In this document: piece by piece, positions 60,301 through 64,000 of the stretch
How positions within the stretch are numbered: the stretch's first letter is position 1
Layout: every line of letters starts with the position of its first letter
NCBI RefSeq assembly: GCF_037975245.1
Contig: NC_092582.1
Span: 3,998,501-4,062,500 of the forward strand
Length of the DNA: 64,000 nt
DNA from: Apostichopus japonicus
Lineage: Eukaryota > Echinodermata > Holothuroidea > Aspidochirotida > Stichopodidae
Direction of reading: 5' to 3'
Notes under the pieces: model-generated
The model's input: only the letters and a program-made list of their open reading frames with translations
The model's database searches: none
What the model was told of the DNA's origin: nothing
Position numbers and translations under genes: made by a program

Positions 60301-62601
60301 TCTTATGTACGTACAACTACACACATCAAGTGCATTGTTCATCTTATCTACAGACAATTACATACACACATAAAATACATTTGTCATTCATCTTATGTAC
60401 GTACAACACACATCAAATACATTTGTCATTCATCTTATGTACGTACGATAACACACACACATAAAATACATTTGTCATTCATCTTATGTACGTACAACAC
60501 ACATAAAATACATTTGTCATTCATCTTATGTACGTACAATTACACACACACATCAAATACATTTGTCATTCATCTTACGTACAACTACACACATCAAGTG
60601 CATTGTTCATCTTATCTACAGACAATTACATACACACATAAAATACATTTGTCATTCATCTTATGTACGTACAACACACATAAAATACATTTGTCATTCA
60701 TCTTATGTACGTACAATTACACACACACATCAAATACATTTGTCATTCATCTTATGTACGTACAACTACACACATCAAGTGCATTGTTCATCTTATCTAC
60801 AGACAATTACATACACACATAAAATACATTTGTCATTCATCTTATGTACGTACGATAACATACACACATAAAATACATTGTTCATTCATCTCATAGAGAT
60901 ACTGCTCCACCCAATCATGTGTGCATTTGCGTTAAGTTATATCCGTATTTCTCATTCACTTGTGCATATTTTGTGTTCCCCACTTCCAGGTTTTTTGTCC
61001 TTTAATTCCATGTAAGTATCTTTCTTGGTATGTAAGTGTAGACATTATGAATACTAACCTGACGATATTTCTCATTAGTAGGAAGAATGCCTTCTGTGCA
61101 GACTTGCAAAAGTTCTTGCCGTAAATTGCAACCTGTATACAAAGAACAAGAGAGAGAATCTTAAAACCAGTCTTATAATCACATTTAAATTGAAATCACT
61201 TGACTAATTGCATCCATACATTAATTTCTGTTATCATAAAAGAAGAAAGCCAAAACACTATTGATATCCCGCAAATAGTCAAAATGTTGCAAAATTCTGT
61301 TGCTTATCAAAAGGAAACATAAAAAAAATGTGAAAATCTTCATAGCAACAGTATCTAGAGTTGGTTATGTTGCATTTAAGACAGCAGTGGACTTTTCCAG
61401 TAACCTTTGAGGCTAATAACTAGCTAATTGTAGCCTTGTTTGGGGGGGGGGGCAGGGAGAGAGAAAAAAAATTGACAGATTGAGGGAATTAATGTTTCTG
61501 AATGATATTTTCTTCATTCAATATGTTACAACTAATAAAATGGAGAAATGAAAGTTTTTATAGATAGAAAAATATCTGAACAAATGTTAACTGTTAACAA
61601 ATGAAACTATAGTACAACTTTCCTCGATATGATTTTAAATACAGAGTGAAAAAAAATCTCTCTATATATATATATATATGTTTACAGTTATGGCAATCCT
61701 AAAGGCTTCTTTTTCCCCTAGATATTTTTTTTTTTTTTTAGGTAATGTGGTCATCTTTGAAATATCACACTCATTCTTACCATGATGTAAGCATTCTTGT
61801 TGATGAACTTCATAAATTTTTCCAAACACCAGAAAAGACACTTCAGGCATTTCAAAGTGTACTTCACCACTGGATTTTCTTTTCCTATTAAATCAGGAGA
61901 AAAAACAATATAAAATACACAGAAGTCAAATTTTGACAGTAACAGTTCCATTTCTGTTTTTAAAGAGAGATAGAGGAGGGGTGGAAGGGATGGGGGGGGT
62001 CAAACATTGTATATATACAGAAGGAGTTATTTCTCTGTATTTCATTCTGTCTAGGTTCTCTCATTGACAGTTGATGGATATTCTAAGATTAGCATTAAGC
62101 TGTACTCTGCCCTACCCCACCACCCCAACAGAAAACACTACTCTTATGGCAAGCTTAATCTCTTGGATGGGGAAGACCGTTTTATCTCACTAAGTGGTAA
62201 AAACCGCAACCAAGTGATAAAACTTTTAAATCCCAAAAGAAGTGCTTTCATTATGAACATCATCTGTGAGTTTCATTTCTGGAAAACATTTTTGATTCAA
62301 TATATTTCCTTTTATTTGTCTAAGACATAGATTTCAATGTGTTTTTGTTTATTGATTATTGGACTGAGCTTCAATACAGTCTCTGCAATGAATGCTGTTT
62401 GGTCTAAAATAAATTAAACACAATATGAAGTTTTCCCAATCCCACCCCCCTCCCCACACCACTTCGAGGGTAGGAAACACCTGGTAAGTGAGTTATAGAT
62501 TACCTTTCTTGAGCTGAACTTCCAGGTATTCCAGTAGAATCCTAATAAACTGTATGATTGCAATGATAGCTGCACCAAATGCAATCGATCCAAGGTGATA
62601 T
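57188..62601 (-). CDS. SLC44A2-like: Choline transporter-like protein, SLC44 family, C-terminal third (gene-level, 5' partial)
   Basis: Six exons (62601-62504, 61884-61781, 61132-61059, 58591-58408, 57723-57639, 57300-57188) join in consistent phases into 658 nt. Seen in order: a membrane helix (YHLGSIAFGAAIIAIIQFIR), KCLKCLFWCLEKFMKFINKN, AYIM joined to VAIYGKNFCKSA, RNIVR, VAVVNKITDFLLFLGTLMVT with a second hydrophobic helix, and a third helix from YYWVIIF into VIAVGTFVVAKLFFGVFDM. The family signature DTLFLCFLEDLERNDGS follows, and the cytoplasmic tail ends FSKEEEW. These match the C-terminal third of SLC44/CTL proteins, multi-pass plasma- or mitochondrial-membrane transporters for choline and related ethanolamines. 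The pattern is closer to SLC44A2/A4/A5 than to SLC44A1, but paralogue identity is not settled. The N-terminal two thirds lie beyond the right edge. Confidence 0.93.
57301..57638 (-). other. SLC44 intron (last)
   Basis: Contains a GATG/GATA microsatellite at about 57416-57450; nothing else supported. Confidence 0.5.
57639..57723 (-). CDS. SLC44A2-like: SLC44 exon (second from 3' end)
   Basis: Acceptor ATTTCAG and donor GTAAGTA. Encodes VIAVGTFVVAKLFFGVFDMA and VDTLFLCF, the last transmembrane helix and the start of the conserved tail motif. Confidence 0.94.
57724..58407 (-). other. SLC44 intron with MITE
   Basis: Holds the small element at 57805-57976; no exon seen in the remainder. Confidence 0.5.
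57805..57976. mobile_element. Small MITE with 8-bp target duplication (hAT-like)
   Basis: A 172-bp GC-rich insert bounded by ACTATAAT on both sides (57797-57804 and 57977-57984). The termini are TAGTGGCATCAC and the complement of CAGTGGCATTGC. An 8-bp duplication with a short imperfect TIR fits the hAT superfamily. Non-coding. Confidence 0.75.
58408..58591 (-). CDS. SLC44A2-like: SLC44 exon (third from 3' end)
   Basis: Acceptor CTATTCAG and donor GTAAGTC. Encodes VAVVNKITDFLLFLGTLMVT, AAIVLIAFFFFAFGQDYAVT and then SFIATDVINVPSVRYYWVIIF in two parts: a membrane helix, an extracellular loop and the start of the next helix. Confidence 0.94.
58592..61058 (-). other. SLC44 intron filled by satellite
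   Basis: Almost 80 percent of this 2.5-kb intron is the tandem array at 58974-60895. The short remaining flanks show no other feature. Confidence 0.8.
58974..60895. repeat. Intronic satellite with 272-bp higher-order repeat
   Basis: Monomers of 41-49 bp share ATAAAATACATTTGTCATTC, ATCTTATG and a TACGTAC junction. From about 59443 six monomer types of 49, 41, 49, 42, 49 and 42 bp recur in fixed order, giving an exact 272-bp higher-order unit. Copies start at about 59443, 59715, 59987 and 60259, followed by two copies with deleted monomers up to 60895. The 5' part (58974-59442) has simpler monomer order. Long open frames through it are artefacts of the repeat. Confidence 0.95.
61059..61132 (-). 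CDS. SLC44A2-like: SLC44 exon (fourth from 3' end)
   Basis: Acceptor TTGTATACAG and donor GTTAGT. Encodes VAIYGKNFCKSAQKAFFLLM and RNIV(R), the strongly conserved AIYGKNFC/LLMRN block. Confidence 0.94.
61133..61780 (-). other. SLC44 intron
   Basis: Contains a G run (about 61441-61451), a (TA)n tract (about 61661-61679) and a T run (about 61725-61739). No gene seen. Confidence 0.5.
61781..61884 (-). CDS. SLC44A2-like: SLC44 exon (fifth from 3' end)
   Basis: Acceptor TGATTTAATAG and donor GTAAGA. Encodes KENPVVKYTLKCLKCLFWCL, EKFMKFINKNAYIM. The cysteine-rich CLKCLFWCLEKF motif is typical of the family. Confidence 0.94.
61885..62503 (-). other. SLC44 intron
   Basis: Contains a G run (about 61993-62000); otherwise no repeat or exon I can support. 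Confidence 0.4.
62504..62601 (-). CDS. SLC44A2-like: SLC44 exon (sixth from 3' end, first in window)
   Basis: Acceptor ATCTTTGCAG and donor GTAATC. Encodes YHLGSIAFGAAIIAIIQFIR and ILLEYLEVQLKK, an RYHxGSxAFG-type start followed by a transmembrane helix. The preceding exon was not found in the remaining 1.4 kb. Confidence 0.93.
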
Positions 62602-64000
62602 CTGCAAAGATGACCGAAAAAAGAGATTCCAAAAGTTGGTAAAGTGGTTTCATACTGAGAATGATTTCACATTTGATCTTGAGCAACTGCTCTGACATGG
62701 ATCTGACCCTCTGCTAGAGATCAACTTTCTAGCATGCAAAGCTCCCCCTCCCTCCCCCGGGAAATGACCCCGCCGAGATCTTTATCCCTTTTCTTGGGAG
62801 ATTTAGATCCGAGCTTGATATTAAAATATCGATTGTGTAAGCTTGGTGGATCATGGTGACCTGAGATTAGTATGACATGTTTGTATGACATGTTTCGTTG
62901 ATCGCCCGCTTGAGTTCCGACTGCCGACGTGAACGTAAATGAAAAGTTGGGGTGAGATATTTGTGGTTTTTGGAAACATAGGACTACGATCTGGGGAATC
63001 AAACATTCAGGGCCCTCTGAGTAAACTACAAAGGCTTGCTTGAATTGAACTAGAACAGAAAGAACGCAGTCTCAAATCATCATGATCTGGTTCAAGGCTC
63101 TTTCCTTATATCTTCTGATTAAGAGTAATTTTCTCTTCTTCAATCTATAGAATTTACATTGTCTTAGACCCCTGATATTCAAACTATTTTTTGCTCAGTG
63201 ACCCCAATGTTGACCTTCCTCATCTTGGTGATCCTCCAATGGTGGATGTTGGGACCTGGGGAAGGGGTCTACTGAGCGAAGGTGGCCCCTCCCCCTTTGA
63301 GAAAACCTTCATAAGATTATGGGTGCTAAGTTGCAAAATGGTGTTTTATTTTTGAAAACTTTTGAAAGTAATTTTTTTATTTCTATGGATATCAGCAATT
63401 TCTTTTCCTCTTTAGCAGTTTTTGACCAACCTCTCAACATTTTTTGGGCCACCCAAAAAAGGGTCCCTACCCCATCTTTGAATACCAGAGGTCTAAATAA
63501 GCATGCAGTAAAATGTGATTCATGGAAGATTAACAAACGGTATCAACAAATTTCATGATGAGAATTGCTACACAGAAGCAACTTACAAAGTAATTACTGA
63601 CAAATACCAGTGGCATAATCCAGAATTTATTTGGGGAAGGAACCGTAGGAGACAGATGTCGATAGATACCAAAAATAAAGAAATCGCTGCTGAAACAGCA
63701 ATGCACATCAGAAAACACTGGTCAAAAGTATGGAACACCCGAAGTTTCCACAGTGTACTTTGTTGCGAGCATAATTGTACTCTATTTCCAGCTAAGTTTT
63801 CATGCCAACAATTTTTTTTTCAGAATAGAGCCCAAGCCCCCCTCCCTTGGATTATCAAACCTTGGAACACAAATCAACAAGTTGCGGGGAGGAAGTTAAC
63901 TGTCGCATTCCATCGGAGACATCATTCGGCAATAAATGTTTCCACTTTTAAGACTCACGACCGATACTTTGGGAAGCGTGGGAGAGATTAGAACATCATA
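62602..64000. other. Right-edge region, upstream SLC44 intron
   Basis: Presumably intronic to the SLC44 gene. It contains the inverted-repeat element at 63164-63496. A 158-codon open frame at 63515-63991 has no recognisable domain and no splice or start evidence, so I do not call it a gene. Confidence 0.4.
63164..63496. mobile_element. MITE-like element with ~21-bp imperfect TIRs
   Basis: TTAGACCCCTGATATTCAAA at the left and the complement of TTAGACCTCTGGTATTCAAA at the right bound 333 bp. No target duplication is evident and no protein is encoded; the superfamily is undetermined. Confidence 0.65.

Noticed and set aside
58929-60896. Several open frames of 60-190 codons on the plus strand
   Set aside because: All are translations of the intronic satellite; the 272-bp period shifts frame and leaves all three frames open. 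Artefact.
62721-63002. Candidate next upstream SLC44 exon on the minus strand
   Set aside because: The translation does not match the expected SLC44 segment preceding YHLGS and lacks a donor in the required phase.
63515-63991. 158-codon plus-strand open frame
   Set aside because: No recognisable domain, no convincing start context and probably intronic. It could be a decayed element; not called as a gene.

Overview
This is a eukaryotic, metazoan window: AT-rich, with small exons separated by kilobase introns that have canonical GT-AG borders, and dense with microsatellites, minisatellites and DNA-transposon remnants. There is no prokaryotic gene organisation, no rRNA, no intact tRNA gene and no CRISPR array. 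The proteins and repeat style suggest an invertebrate deuterostome. An echinoderm is my best guess, inferred from general resemblance rather than a species-specific marker.

Three protein-coding genes could be reconstructed exon by exon with consistent phases. (1) Plus strand, 4579-31751: the cytoplasmic-tail part of an NPDC1/CAB-1 family gene, with two alternative coding first exons (4579-4673 and 9785-9909) spliced to four shared exons. Neither first exon encodes a signal peptide or membrane span; a longer membrane form, if present, would start left of the window. (2) Minus strand, 45308-38390: a complete eight-coding-exon EXOSC2 (RRP4) gene, 291 residues, with one GC-AG intron. (3) Minus strand, 62601-57188: the last six coding exons of a choline-transporter-like SLC44 gene, whose 5' part lies beyond the right edge. 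NPDC1 and EXOSC2 are convergent; EXOSC2 and SLC44 lie in tandem on the minus strand. Their functions (neuronal membrane trafficking, RNA decay, choline/lipid transport) are unrelated, and I see no operon-like logic.

Region by region: 1-4578 is repeat-rich and holds a nested pair of DNA-transposon-like elements plus a 21-bp minisatellite. 4579-31751 is the NPDC1 gene, with long introns carrying tandem arrays and decayed repeats. 31752-38389 is a convergent intergenic region with a SINE copy. 38390-45308 is EXOSC2. 45309-57187 is intergenic: a duplicated hairpin segment, a triplicated block (48.1-52.7 kb) interrupted by a TIR element, and a 149-bp tandem array interrupted by a second SINE copy. 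57188-62601 is the SLC44 3' half, whose third intron from the 3' end carries a 1.9-kb satellite with a six-monomer, 272-bp higher-order repeat. 62602-64000 holds a small inverted-repeat element and no exon I can identify.

I found no new multi-gene system. The items most worth a second look are the two membrane-anchor-less NPDC1 first exons, the 272-bp higher-order satellite, the triplicated block that may include the EXOSC2 leader exon, the tRNA-derived SINE with conserved body hairpins, and the TIR insertion with its paralogous empty site.
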